Source: Deltaproteobacteria bacterium (lineage in GTDB: Bacteria > Myxococcota_A > UBA796 > GCA-2862545). From it: 52,349 bases of DNA. The translations under genes were made by a program, and so were the position numbers. Below are positions 33,001 through 41,365 of the stretch, one piece after another; positions within the stretch are counted from its first letter, which is position 1, and each line of letters opens with the position of its first letter. The stretch spans positions 1-52,349 of the forward strand of contig SBGP01000084.1 in the NCBI GenBank assembly GCA_006226595.1, written 5' to 3'. The notes under the pieces were generated by a model. It was not told the origin of the DNA and ran no database searches. It saw nothing but the letters and a program-made list of their open reading frames with translations.

Positions 33001-35109
33001 CGGACCGAAATCTGGCGAGAGCTGGAGCACCTGCTTGAGCAGGGCCTCCGCCTTCTTCGGGTTGTCGACGCGGTCGACGAGCACGCGCGACGCCCGGTAC
33101 AGCAGGCTGACCTTGCTCGCTTCGTGGGTCGCCGCCTGTCCCGCCTTGAACAAGCGCATGGACAGGGCCTTCCAGTCCTCCTTGCGCTCGAGCAGCGCGA
33201 GGAGTGCATCGAGGCTGGACGCCTGGTCCGGCACCAGCTTCAGCGCCTCTTCGTAGCGAGCCTGAGCCTCGTCGAGGTCCTGAAGTCGATGCTCGAGTAC
33301 CGAGCCCGCACGGTGAAGGAACAGCGCGCGCTGGGGCTTCTCGGTGGACAGCGCCGCGCGGCGGTCGTGCAGAGCGGCCAGCTCGGCCCACGCATCCGTG
33401 CGGTTGTAGATCCGCTGGAGAGCTTCGATCGCGGGAATGAAGCCCGCGTCGACCTCGAGCAGGGACTCCATCGCCTCACGCGCTTCCTGCTGCTCGCCTG
33501 CGGACTCGGCCTCCTCGCCGATGCGGTGGAGCAGCGACACCCGGGTCTTCGGCGCGACGTCGCCCTCGAGCTGCTTGCGCCAGAACGCGCGCAGTCCCGC
33601 GCTGTCGCCCTTGGCACGCAGCACCCGCTCCACGGCGGACGCGGCGGGACGGCTCTCGGGGTCGAGGGTCGCCGCCTCGCGGTACGCGTCGAGCGCGCCA
33701 TCGTGGTCACCAGCTTCCTCGAGCGCCCGCGCCAGGCGGTACACGGCGAAGGCACGCCCACGCTCGGTGCTGGCCTCGACCTGCGCGCGCAGCGCCTCGA
33801 CGAGTGCATCGTGACGCCCGGCGCTCGCGAGCCACGCGACGTGCTCACGCGCCGCCTGACCCGATCCGAGGGTCGCGGCTTCGCGGTACAGCGCGTCGGC
33901 CGCATCGTCCTGGCCTGCTTCACGCCGCGAGCGCGCCGCCATCCACAGCCAGTACGCCGGCTCGGGCTGCGCCTCGCGACGAGCCTCGGCCTCGTAGAGA
34001 TCGGCGAGCTCGTTGTGGAGACCCACCCGCTGCAGCAGCCCGGACAGGCCAACCAGCGACGGCAGGTGGCTGGGAAGCGCCGCGCGTGCCGCGACCCAGG
34101 CGGCCTGCGCGTCGACGTCGCGCCCCTTCGCCGCGAGCAGCTCGGCACGCTCGTGATGCAGCGCCGCGGCAGCCGGACCCTGGGCGAGCTCGCCCATCAG
34201 CCCCAGCGCGTAGATCAGGTTCTCGACCTGCTCCTCGTCCCCTCGGAGCAAGGAGACCAGATCGGCGAGTGCCGTGAAGTCGCTGGGATCGGCCTCGATG
34301 GCCTCGTTGAGCGCCGCGACTGCGTCGTCGTTGTCCTCGCCAGCCAGGGCTGCCACGGTGCGCCAGGCCTCGGCGGCGGCGGCACCTTCGAGTCGCTTCG
34401 CCAGCTCCCTCGCGGACTCCAGCGCGAACGCGGCATCCGCCGTCGCCTGGCCGATCTGCATGCGCATCGCGTACACGCCCGGCTCGTCGAAGCCCGCCGC
34501 GAGCGCATCGTCGCTAAGCGCGCGCGCGCCGACATCATCGCCGAGTCGGCGGCGGTAGATGCGCGCCGCTTCGAAGAGCAGTGCACCGCGGCGCGCCTCG
34601 TCGGAGGCCGCCTCGCTCACCAGCGCCACCGCCGCCTCGCGCCAGGCGTCGGCATCCGAGGAAGGCTCCCACTTCTCGACCGGCGGAGCGACCGGGCGCT
34701 CGGGCTTGGGCGCGACCTCGGTCTCTTCGGGCTCTTCCTCGGGAGGCTCGATCGGCGCCGCGTCGAGCGCCGGGAAGTCCATCGAGGCCGACTCGACCTC
34801 TTCGGAGGTGGGGTCGACCTCGAGCGTCGGCGGATCCACGTCGGAGATGCTCACCAGCGGTTCGGCGCTCAGCGGCATCGGCTGCAGCTCGTCGAACTCC
34901 CCCGCTGTCACCCGCGTCGTCGGCGCGTCCTCGTCGGACTCCTCCTCGACGGGCGGCATGATGGTGATGGCGCCCCCCAACGCAGCAGGAACCGGCTCCT
35001 CGGGGACGATGGACTTGCGCGACACCTCTTCGCTGTCGGCGTCGAGCCAGTCCATGTCCTCGTCGCCAAAGAAGTTCGCGACGGCGTCATCCACCTTCTT
35101 GTTGCCCAC
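30046..35109 (-). CDS. Giant TPR-repeat protein
   Basis: 1687 aa, soluble, with no signal peptide or membrane helix. Residues 1-150 are acidic and Pro/Glu-rich and likely disordered (VPEEPVPAALGG, EEEPEETEVAPKPERP). From about residue 150 to the end, helical repeats dominate, with many TPR units such as YEEALKLVPDQASSLDALLAL, FTQALEAAPDG and FSKALELNPAHVGALKG. The last 250 residues hold the best TPR consensus (YQKALELNPAHLPSLEAVG). GTG start at 35109 with GGAG five bases upstream. It probably acts as a large scaffold; no partner gene adjoins it. It stands alone, flanked by the terminator and the MCE gene. Confidence 0.9.
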   Translation of the reverse strand: MGNKKVDDAVANFFGDEDMDWLDADSEEVSRKSIVPEEPVPAALGGAITIMPPVEEESDEDAPTTRVTAGEFDELQPMPLSAEPLVSISDVDPPTLEVDPTSEEVESASMDFPALDAAPIEPPEEEPEETEVAPKPERPVAPPVEKWEPSSDADAWREAAVALVSEAASDEARRGALLFEAARIYRRRLGDDVGARALSDDALAAGFDEPGVYAMRMQIGQATADAAFALESARELAKRLEGAAAAEAWRTVAALAGEDNDDAVAALNEAIEADPSDFTALADLVSLLRGDEEQVENLIYALGLMGELAQGPAAAALHHERAELLAAKGRDVDAQAAWVAARAALPSHLPSLVGLSGLLQRVGLHNELADLYEAEARREAQPEPAYWLWMAARSRREAGQDDAADALYREAATLGSGQAAREHVAWLASAGRHDALVEALRAQVEASTERGRAFAVYRLARALEEAGDHDGALDAYREAATLDPESRPAASAVERVLRAKGDSAGLRAFWRKQLEGDVAPKTRVSLLHRIGEEAESAGEQQEAREAMESLLEVDAGFIPAIEALQRIYNRTDAWAELAALHDRRAALSTEKPQRALFLHRAGSVLEHRLQDLDEAQARYEEALKLVPDQASSLDALLALLERKEDWKALSMRLFKAGQAATHEASKVSLLYRASRVLVDRVDNPKKAEALLKQVLQLSPDFGPARALMADLVGGRTSKDLAGEAATASGRAQQWLLLAAADAARGEAKGRPGEHLAKLLEHEPAHAAGMAELERHAAATGDVEALTKAYQRALDLAESEAESVRLGTALADLFARQGKTAEVQTVLERLAAEAASQPMAVLASGHGAHKTASALLAGLEEPAEVLARATQQAEIDPKGAVRELEGLYETPVAGAAAERALVIGATGAARLKALQVLSVEEGPIAGTARLRLLEESPSAQVPELEAALAARPSAEGVFRKLRGIRVADRDVEGLRALYNAYRPEELSGLAEALEAAGDPAAAADLYADRNDLASLVTVERLRAAAEQWDQVLTAIEAQEQVAADETVRAALAARKRWVLAEHLAETDAAWEAYKSLHESNPDDREVTRALARIAGRRGETTLGIQYLRELASSAANAEEAAAYQREIAGVHEVAGNVGEARQAYLDALDHVRDDTEALSGLRRLSEKEEDWASLIQVLQREAGVAGAQRRVEVLREIATVTEERLGDDTLAVERWRDVLEEDAEDTQGLERTLALAEKVGDWALFVDVGARLAEQLSGREKAVLLRRVGIACEEQLGRKDAERYFTQALEAAPDGVAAKRLEKLRRKFGDWSGAVQMLVTQAEAATDHADKVRHLEEAARIEAEQRHDSAAASALYARLLEWEPDHRAALLYQSEHLFTDGNFNEALPVYDRLESTLDEDDVDFDDFDVRLEVSGFFYRYAELLRAAGRSDEALSRYQKALELNPAHLPSLEAVGPLYMQRREHKLGQSVWRQLLQLTGGHGDKEKIAYYYTQLGVVEHALGNTEKASKRFSKALELNPAHVGALKGMAVLLEEKEDWNNLLNFYNNIIYHATSSQDVVDAYLTKGRVLDERLQRPDKAAQHYDRLLAFDANQPRALLRLAEIRAREGDWDRAAANTARGLRVAKGPTPLRATLSLLHAVTLKAKGMASEAAEAWETAEKVDASALEGLMGVEDPEPVLARIRERLEL

Positions 35110-35307
35110 GTCCGCTCCGATCGGTGAGGGGTCGCCTGAGCACGGCGAACACCGAGCAAGCCGCCCCCCCGGCGACCGGCCCCGAAAACCCCTGGATAGG
35201 GAGGGATAGCACCCCGGCGACCGCACCGACAAGACCTGCCTGAGGATGCAGACACAAGCGTCACAGGCAGGCGTCGAAAGCCCGCGACCGAGCGACGCGA
35301 CGGCGCG

Positions 35308-36780
35308 TCAGAAGCCGAGCGGCAGCGTCGCGAGCAGGAGCTTGATGTCGTCGTCGGTGAACCGGAAGCCGACGCCGGCGAAGGCGGACATGTAGCCGTG
35401 TCGCGCGCCGAGCAGGATCTGCTCGCCGCCGACCTGCATGTAGATGTGGTGCACGGGCTCGTAGTGCGCGAACACGCGGAGGTTCGGGATGCCCGAGTCG
35501 GTGACCATCGGGTAGCTGCCGAACTCGAAGTCGAAGATGTCGCCCTCGAGCCGCAGGCGGTCGTCGAGCGTGTACCAGGTCATGCCGACGCCGCCGCCGT
35601 TCTCCTTCACGCCGAGGCGGAAGCCGAAGTCACCCCAGCGCTTGGCCATCTGGAACGTGAACCGGTAGTCCGCCTCGTTGCGCCACTCGGTGTAGACCTC
35701 GCCGAGCTCGGGCAGGTAGCGCGTGGTGCGGTAGACGGTGCCGGTCGGGTAGTCGTTGATCTCGAACACCCACCAGAAGTCTTCCTGGGGCTTGAGCTCG
35801 ATGCCGATGGTGTTCGAGCCCGTGTTCGCGAGCGGGTTGCCGGTGAACGCCGGGTTGTCCGCCTGGATCGCCGCGAGGTTGGCAGGCTGGCTGCCGACGT
35901 ACCACCGACCCGTGTAGTACACGTCCGCGTGCAGGCCCGAGAAGCTCTCGATGACGCCGTTCGCGTTCTCGATGGTCTCGTTGATCTCGCGGATGGTGGT
36001 GTCGTCGTTGACGAGGGCACCGATGGTCCCCTCCCCGTTGTCGATCTTCGACGTCACCGACTCGATGTCGTCCATCGCCGCCTGCAGCGTGTCGGTGACC
36101 TCCTTGATCTTCTCGAGCTCCTCGTCGACGTCGGAGGAGGTCTCGGCGGCCATCTTGTCCATGGTGTCGGTGAGGCGACGGACGGAGTCGACGATCGCGT
36201 CCACATCCGCGCGGTTGCGCTCGGCCATGAACCGCAGCTCCGCGGACAACGCCTCGACATTGGCGATGGTCGCCTCGATGGCGTCGGTGTTGCGGTCGTC
36301 CTCGATCATCTCGCGGAGGACCTCGGTGATCGCCGCCACGTCCTCGGTGATGTCCTCGACCTGCCGCGTGATCTCATCGAAGGAACCGGGCTCGTTGCCG
36401 AGATCGATCCATCCACCGTCCGGAATCAAGGACTCCTCGGTGCCGACGCGGATCGCGATGAACATGTCGCCGAGCATGCCGCTCGAGCGGATCTCGGCCG
36501 TCGAGTCGGTCGGGAACTGGTGCTGGTCGCGAACCTTCATCGTGATGTGGGCACTGCGCCCCTCGATCGCGATGTCCTCGATGGCGCCGACGTCGACGCC
36601 AGCCACCCGTACGGGCGTGCCGGACCACAGCCCCTGCGCGGTGGGTGCGCGGAGGTTGAGGATGTACGCCGCCTCGCCGCGCTTCACCCCGTCGAAGCTC
36701 CACCAGTAGCCGCCGATCACCAGCACGGCGCCGATGAGGACGAAGAGTCCGACCTTGAACTCGGTGGTGATGCTGTGCAT
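35308..36780 (-). CDS. mlaD: MCE/MlaD lipid-transport protein with C-terminal barrel-like domain
   Basis: 490 aa. N-terminal anchor helix (about 11-26), then an MCE domain (about 35-115) with the family opening TEFKVGLFVLIGAVLVIGGY and VRVAGVDVGAIEDIAI. A long coiled-coil-like helix region (about 135-270) follows. The C-terminal 210 residues are beta-strand-rich, with alternating aromatics (DVYYTGRWYVGS, FWWVFEINDYP, YRFTFQMAKRWGDFGFRLGV) and end on Phe, which is typical of outer-membrane beta-barrels. That would let one chain reach from the inner membrane to the outer membrane; this is an inference. ATG at 36780 with GGAG close upstream. It is encoded 64 bp after the ATPase. Confidence 0.88.
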   Translation of the reverse strand: MHSITTEFKVGLFVLIGAVLVIGGYWWSFDGVKRGEAAYILNLRAPTAQGLWSGTPVRVAGVDVGAIEDIAIEGRSAHITMKVRDQHQFPTDSTAEIRSSGMLGDMFIAIRVGTEESLIPDGGWIDLGNEPGSFDEITRQVEDITEDVAAITEVLREMIEDDRNTDAIEATIANVEALSAELRFMAERNRADVDAIVDSVRRLTDTMDKMAAETSSDVDEELEKIKEVTDTLQAAMDDIESVTSKIDNGEGTIGALVNDDTTIREINETIENANGVIESFSGLHADVYYTGRWYVGSQPANLAAIQADNPAFTGNPLANTGSNTIGIELKPQEDFWWVFEINDYPTGTVYRTTRYLPELGEVYTEWRNEADYRFTFQMAKRWGDFGFRLGVKENGGGVGMTWYTLDDRLRLEGDIFDFEFGSYPMVTDSGIPNLRVFAHYEPVHHIYMQVGGEQILLGARHGYMSAFAGVGFRFTDDDIKLLLATLPLGF

Positions 36781-36844
36781 GCGTCTCCGGGCCTGAGCAG
36801 CGTTCTCGGGGCACAGGGTAACCGAGGTCACCGCCCGAGGTGCG

Positions 36845-37660
36845 TCAGACCTTCATCGGGCCCTCGAGGGAGCCGGTCACGAACTGGTGGATGAGGGGGT
36901 CGGTGTGGTCGCGGAAGTACTCGGGCGGCCCTTCGTCGTAGACGACGCCATCGACGAGGAACGCGACCTTGTCGGCGATGTGCAGCACCGCGTGCATGTC
37001 GTGGGAGATGACGACGCTGGTGATGCCCGGGCGCGAGTCCTGGGTCTCGACGATGAGCTGATCCATGGCCGCGGCGAGGATCGGGTCCAGACCGGTGGTG
37101 GGCTCGTCGTAGAGGATGAACTCGGGGTCGCGGACCAGTGCGCGCGCCAGCCCGACGCGCTTGCGCATGCCGCCCGAGAGCTCGCTCGGCACCTTCTTCT
37201 CGGAGCCCGACAGGCCGACCTGGGCGAGCAGGGTCGCGACCTTGGTGTCGATCTCCTTCCGCTTCATGCGCGTGTGCTCGTACAGCGGGAACGCGATGTT
37301 GTCGTACACGGTCATCGAGTCGAACAGGGCCGCGTTCTGGAACACCACCCCGAAGCGGTTGCGGACGGTGCGCAGCTTCTTGTCGGTGAACGAGGTCAGT
37401 TCCTCGTCGCCGAGGAAGATGCGGCCCTTGTCCGGGCGAAGCAGGCCCATGACGTGCTTGAGGGTCACCGACTTGCCGGTGCCGGACCGGCCGATGATCA
37501 CGGTGATCTTGCCGGCGGGAATCAGCAGGTCGAGCCCGCGGAGCACGTGATGCTCGCCGAAGCTCTTGTAGACGCCCTCGTAGCGAATCGCGACCGGCTG
37601 CCCGGTGACGGGATCGATGGGCACGGGCTCCGGCTCTTCGTAGCGGTGACGACGACTCAC
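36845..37660 (-). CDS. mlaF: ABC transporter ATPase of the Mla/MCE system
   Basis: 271 aa cytosolic ATPase powering lipid transport by the MlaE-type permease. Walker A is GRSGTGKS, the signature is LSGGMRKRVGLARAL, Walker B is FILYDEPTTGLDP, and the H-loop is SHDMH. These match the MlaF/Ttg2A subgroup. A roughly 25-residue N-terminal extension (RRHRYEEPEPVPIDP) is present. GTG start 37660 overlaps the permease stop (GTGA), so the two subunits are translationally coupled. Confidence 0.94.
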   Translation of the reverse strand: MSRRHRYEEPEPVPIDPVTGQPVAIRYEGVYKSFGEHHVLRGLDLLIPAGKITVIIGRSGTGKSVTLKHVMGLLRPDKGRIFLGDEELTSFTDKKLRTVRNRFGVVFQNAALFDSMTVYDNIAFPLYEHTRMKRKEIDTKVATLLAQVGLSGSEKKVPSELSGGMRKRVGLARALVRDPEFILYDEPTTGLDPILAAAMDQLIVETQDSRPGITSVVISHDMHAVLHIADKVAFLVDGVVYDEGPPEYFRDHTDPLIHQFVTGSLEGPMKV

Positions 37661-38430
37661 GGTAGCGCCCACGCGATGAAGAAGTTCGACACGAGGATGG
37701 CCACGCTGGACACGACCACCGAGCTGGTGGTGGCCCGACCGACGCCGGCGGCGCCACCGCGGGTGTAGTAGCCCTTGTAGCAGGCCACCGTGCCGATGAT
37801 CGCGCCGAACACGAGCGCCTTGAGCAGGCCACTCCAGATGTCGTCCCAGTCGATCCACTCCTGGGTGCGCTTCATGTACTCGGGCTCACTCATGTTGAGC
37901 ACGTACATCGCGATGTACCAGGACCCGACCATGCCCACGAAGTCGTAGATTGCGGTGAGCAGCGGCGTGACGATGACCGAGGCGAGCAGGCGCGGCTTGA
38001 CGAGGTAGTTGATCGGGTCGACCGCCATCGCGTCGAGGGCATCGATCTGCTCGGACACCCGCATCGAGCCGATCTCGGCGGCCATCGCGCTGCCCGCGCG
38101 TCCGGCGACGAGCAGACCGGTGAGCGTCGGGGCGAGCTCGCGGGTGAGCGCCACGCCGACGGTGCCGCCGACCATCGCCTGCGCCCCGAACATGGCGAAC
38201 GCGCGGTGCGACTGCAGGGTGAACACCGCCCCGGTGAAGAAGCTCGTAAGGAGGATGATCGGCAGGCTCTGCACCCCGATGAACTCCATCTGCTTCACCG
38301 TCTCGCGAAAACGAAGGGGGCGAATGAAGATGTTCGCGGTCCCGAACGCGAAGATGCGCGACACGCGACCGACCTCTTCGATCGGCTCGAGAACGCGGCG
38401 TCCCAGCGCTTCGATTGCGCCCCGGATCAC
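37657..38430 (-). CDS. mlaE: MlaE-family ABC permease
   Basis: 257 aa inner-membrane permease. Recognisable family stretches are MEFIGVQSLPIILLTSFFTGAVFTLQ, the conserved RELAPTLTGLLVAGRAGSAMAAEIGSMRVSEQIDALDAM, and GYYTRGGAAGVGRATTSSVV near the end. It carries about five helices. GTG start at 38430. First gene of an mlaE-mlaF-mlaD-type operon; with the MCE protein it probably moves phospholipids between the membranes. No MlaA, MlaB or MlaC gene lies in the window. Confidence 0.94.
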   Translation of the reverse strand: MIRGAIEALGRRVLEPIEEVGRVSRIFAFGTANIFIRPLRFRETVKQMEFIGVQSLPIILLTSFFTGAVFTLQSHRAFAMFGAQAMVGGTVGVALTRELAPTLTGLLVAGRAGSAMAAEIGSMRVSEQIDALDAMAVDPINYLVKPRLLASVIVTPLLTAIYDFVGMVGSWYIAMYVLNMSEPEYMKRTQEWIDWDDIWSGLLKALVFGAIIGTVACYKGYYTRGGAAGVGRATTSSVVVSSVAILVSNFFIAWALP

Positions 38431-38463
38431 GGTGCTTCCAGCAGTTGGCGATGGCAGCCTGAG

Positions 38464-38488
38464 ATGGCGTTCCTCTTGCGAACGCCGT
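38464..38488. repeat. Inverted repeat in the mlaE / 38542 divergent spacer
   Basis: ATGGCGTTC and GAACGCCGT are separated by seven bases in the 111-bp spacer between the divergent mlaE and secreted-protein genes. The symmetry and location suit an operator or a leader hairpin; there is no T-tract. Confidence 0.45.
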
Positions 38489-38541
38489 GGGTGTATCACG
38501 GATGCTTGTAGACCGGCCGTTGGGGCGGTAGGAAGGAGGCC

Positions 38542-39924
38542 ATGCGCTCCCTCCTCCTCACGCTGCTGTGCGCGCCCGCATTCGCGGGTGAGCCTCTTCT
38601 CGTCCCCGACTTCACGCCGCACACGCCGAGCGAGGTCGCGCTCTCGGCCATGCTCGAAGGTCTCGTGGCCGACGAGCTGGCCAAGGACGGGCACGTGCTC
38701 ATCCACACGGATGCGGCAAAGCCGGTCGTCGGCGACATCATCGATCGCTGCGGCGAGCGGCAGGGCTGCCCCTACGTGCCCCTGCAGAAGCTGCCGACGC
38801 GCTTTGCCGTCGTCGTCACCGTGTCGCGCTTCGAGGACCAGGGCCTGGTCGGTACGGTCGAGTTCTACGAGCAGGCCGATCCCACGCCGATCGCCATTCG
38901 CGAGATCCCGATCGAGCCGGGCAACGAGGGCGACTTCGCACAGGAGATCCGCCATCAGGTGCAGGATCTGCTCGGGCTGCTCGGCCCGGCCTCCCGCGAC
39001 GACCTGGTCGAGGCGGTGAAGCTCGTCGAGGGCGCAGGCGGCACGGTCCAGGTCGAGGTGCCCGTGCCCGTGCCCGTGCCCGTGCCGGTCCCCGTCCCGC
39101 AGCCCGTACCCGCGCCCGCTCCCGAGCCGGTCACCCCCGCCCCCCCCGTTCCGGAGCCCATTCCGCTCACCGGCACGCCTCTCGAGCGCAAGCTCGCCGG
39201 CTCCAAGGTCGCGGTCCGCCACGTGCGCGGCAACGAGGGCCACTTCGTGCGCTACGACGGCACCCCCGAGGACTGGGTGTACAAGATGACCCCGCACGCG
39301 GGGCGCTTCTTCTTCGAGGTGCGCGGCGGTGTCGGCATGGGCGACGTGAGCCGCCACGCGGACTCGCGCTTGATCTCCGGCGACCCGGTCACCGAGTGGT
39401 TCCAGGAGGGCCCCGCCACCGGCCTCGGCGCGCGCGGCGGTGGCGCGGTGGGCTACTCCCCGGTGACCTGGTGCGACCTCGGCGTGCTCGTCGAGATCCA
39501 GACCGGCACCAAGACCCTGACCACCGCCTACGACGATGGCGAGGCGGGCACCGCCAGCGGCCCGGCGATCCAGGCCGTGGTCCAGCCGCGCTTCCGCTTC
39601 TACCTGGCACCGCTCGGCCCCGTGAAGCCCGCCGTCATCGTGGCGGCGGAGATCCGGGGCTTCGACGCCTACCACATCGATCCGAACCCGGATCAGTTCC
39701 CCGAGCCTCCGGGTGGCGTGGTTCCCGGCGCGGTCGGCGGGCTCGCCCTGGTCATCGATCCGGCGCCCATCGTCGGCGTCGTGCTCGAAGGCGCGTACAC
39801 CCAGCACTTTGGCCTGCGTGCTCAGGCCGCCCAGGACGGGCGAGCGCCGGACAATGCACCGGCCGCCCCCTCGGGCGACATGCGCACGCTCGCGATTACC
39901 GGCGGACTGCAGTTCCGGATCTGA
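38542..39924 (+). CDS. Secreted protein with Pro-Val linker and probable C-terminal beta-barrel
   Basis: 460 aa. Signal peptide MRSLLLTLLCAPAFA. Residues about 20-160 form a domain with strands and helices (LLVPDFTPHTPSEVALSAML) that hints at a TolB/FlgO-like function, not firmly. A Pro-Val linker follows (about 173-200). The C-terminal 220 residues have alternating amphipathic strands (RFFFEVRGGVGMGD, RFRFYLAPLGP, LAITGGLQFRI) typical of outer-membrane beta structures. Two Cys (CGERQGC, residues 71-76) may pair. ATG has AAGGAGG only two bases upstream. It is divergent from the Mla operon and followed by tRNA-Thr. Confidence 0.8.
   Translation: MRSLLLTLLCAPAFAGEPLLVPDFTPHTPSEVALSAMLEGLVADELAKDGHVLIHTDAAKPVVGDIIDRCGERQGCPYVPLQKLPTRFAVVVTVSRFEDQGLVGTVEFYEQADPTPIAIREIPIEPGNEGDFAQEIRHQVQDLLGLLGPASRDDLVEAVKLVEGAGGTVQVEVPVPVPVPVPVPVPQPVPAPAPEPVTPAPPVPEPIPLTGTPLERKLAGSKVAVRHVRGNEGHFVRYDGTPEDWVYKMTPHAGRFFFEVRGGVGMGDVSRHADSRLISGDPVTEWFQEGPATGLGARGGGAVGYSPVTWCDLGVLVEIQTGTKTLTTAYDDGEAGTASGPAIQAVVQPRFRFYLAPLGPVKPAVIVAAEIRGFDAYHIDPNPDQFPEPPGGVVPGAVGGLALVIDPAPIVGVVLEGAYTQHFGLRAQAAQDGRAPDNAPAAPSGDMRTLAITGGLQFRI
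39058..39099 (+). repeat. GTGCCC tandem hexamers encoding a Pro-Val linker
   Basis: Five to six near-identical GTG-CCC hexamers give PVPVPVPVPVPVP between two folded domains of the secreted protein. The near-uniform codons make it prone to copy-number change by slippage. Confidence 0.85.
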
Positions 39925-39969
39925 TCGCGGCATTGACGCGACGCCGGAAGCGGATATGAGGCCGGGCGC

Positions 39970-40045
39970 GCCGAGGTAGCTCAGTCGGTAGAGCAGCTGA
40001 TTCGTAATCAGCAGGTCGTGGGTTCAAGTCCCATCCTCGGCTCCA
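39970..40045 (+). tRNA. tRNA-Thr (anticodon CGT)
   Basis: 76-nt cloverleaf. Acceptor stem GCCGAGG/CCTCGGC, D-arm GCTCAGTCGGTAGAGC, anticodon stem GCTGA/TCAGC with loop TTCGTAA (anticodon CGT at 40003-40005), T-arm with GGTTCAAGTCC, discriminator T, and an encoded CCA end. It reads ACG threonine codons. Located 45 bp after the secreted-protein gene. Confidence 0.97.
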
Positions 40046-40050
40046 CATCA

Positions 40051-40081
40051 AGCCCCGAGAGTTCCGCTCTCGGGGCTTTTT
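40051..40081 (+). terminator. Strong intrinsic terminator of tRNA-Thr
   Basis: An 11-bp perfect GC-rich stem AGCCCCGAGAG / CTCTCGGGGCT with a 5-base loop is followed by five T residues, 5 bp after the tRNA CCA. On the opposite strand it would also follow the leftward esterase gene, though without a good T-run. Confidence 0.95.
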
Positions 40082-40092
40082 GCGTCTGCGGA

Positions 40093-41229
40093 TCACTCTG
40101 CGGAGAGCCGGCTCTCTACGGGCTCGTCCCCGAGCAGGGCCGCGGTGACCCAGTCCGCGACGAGCTGACCGCCGATCTCCGTCTGGTCGAAGCTGCCGAG
40201 CACCCGGTCGAGCGTGTCCGAGCTCGCGTCGATCGGCAGGCCTGCCGCCTCGCCAGAGAACTCCACGGTCGAGTCCACCGCGACGGAGGTGTGCTTGTTG
40301 CCGTTGAACACGTACGAGCCGTAGCGCTGGGGCCAGCTCTCCTCGACCGCCGCGGTGTGCCCGAGCACGGCCCCCTCGTAGTCCTCGAAGTCGAGGTCGA
40401 GGAACAGGGTCCCGATGATGAAGTCGCCTCGACTGGTGAGCTGGAAGATGCGCAGGTTGCGGTCGCGCCGGAGCAGCCACGCGACATACGCCGTGAGGTG
40501 GCCGTCGGCGGTGCAGTCCTCGCACGACTCCGGGATCAACCGCTGGATGTTCCACTGGTCGAGGAGATCCTCGATGAACTCGGGCTCGTCGGGTCGGGCC
40601 AGCCCGAGCCCCGCGTCCGCGACGATGTCGATCGGCACGTCCGGATACAGCTCGCGGACGAGGACGACGGCGATGAGGCTGCCGTAGGCGCCGCCTGAAA
40701 TGCCCGAGATCACGATGCGCTCGGGGTCCGGCCAGCGATCGTGGATGACGTCGAGCGCCGCCGAGGTGTTGACCAGGCCCCGGTGGATGCGGTCGACCTC
40801 GCCATCTCCGTCGTCGTCGTGGTCGGCGTGCCCCGCGAACAGCGAGCCGTCGCAGTACGGGATCCACCCGACGTCCCAGTCGCGCAGCGGGTTGAGGGTG
40901 AGGTTCGGGTTGAGGATGCCGCCGCCAGGCACCCCACCGTCTCCGGGCGTGTCGAAGGCCGTGCATGCGTCGTCCCAGCACGCTCCCCCACCCTGCATCG
41001 CAATGTGCAGCGGCCCCTGTGCCGGTCCTTCACGCAGGGCCATGCGGTACGGGGCGCCGTGCAGGCACATCGGGCCATCGGCCGGGTCGAAGGTCACGTC
41101 GGTGACGCCATCCGCCTCGACCTCGCTGTCGGGAGTGATCGTGCCGAGGTGCTCGGTCGCACCGTTGTCGACCAGCTCGGCGAAGGGCGCGCTGCACGCG
41201 AGCAGCAGGATCAGGGGTGCGTAGCGCAT
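40093..41229 (-). CDS. Pectinacetylesterase/Notum-like lipoprotein hydrolase
   Basis: 378 aa. Lipoprotein signal MRYAPLILLLAC with the Cys at 12. QGGGACWD at about 79-86 is the oxyanion-hole GGGxCW-type motif of the PAE/Notum family. ISGISGGAYGSL supplies the nucleophile Ser in GxSxGG. Candidate Asp lies in DIVADAGLGL and His in GNKHTSV, making a Ser-Asp-His triad. Cys pairs (CWDDAC, CEDC) fit the family's disulfides. Family members deacetylate pectin or remove protein acyl groups; the bacterial substrate is unknown. ATG at 41229. It lies 136 bp downstream of the LDLa-repeat lipoprotein. Confidence 0.85.
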   Translation of the reverse strand: MRYAPLILLLACSAPFAELVDNGATEHLGTITPDSEVEADGVTDVTFDPADGPMCLHGAPYRMALREGPAQGPLHIAMQGGGACWDDACTAFDTPGDGGVPGGGILNPNLTLNPLRDWDVGWIPYCDGSLFAGHADHDDDGDGEVDRIHRGLVNTSAALDVIHDRWPDPERIVISGISGGAYGSLIAVVLVRELYPDVPIDIVADAGLGLARPDEPEFIEDLLDQWNIQRLIPESCEDCTADGHLTAYVAWLLRRDRNLRIFQLTSRGDFIIGTLFLDLDFEDYEGAVLGHTAAVEESWPQRYGSYVFNGNKHTSVAVDSTVEFSGEAAGLPIDASSDTLDRVLGSFDQTEIGGQLVADWVTAALLGDEPVESRLSAE

Positions 41230-41365
41230 GGCGACTCCAGCAGGAGGCGCATCCTACGCGTCGCTCGAGCCGCCTGCGCATCACCCTGGTGACGTGTGGC
41301 CTGGACCCGGACCATACGCGCCCCGGAGGCTGGCCCACCAGGGCGCGGACGCCGGAGTCAGCCGA

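Noticed and set aside
31663-35127. 1154-aa plus-strand open frame opposite the TPR gene
   Set aside because: It is a shadow of the TPR gene; composition is Arg/Gly/Leu-rich without recognisable domains, and it has no ribosome site.
41317-41347. Hairpin CGCGCCC / GGGCGCG between the LDLa and esterase genes as a terminator
   Set aside because: Seven-bp stem with a 17-base loop and no T-tract; such pairings are common by chance at this GC content.
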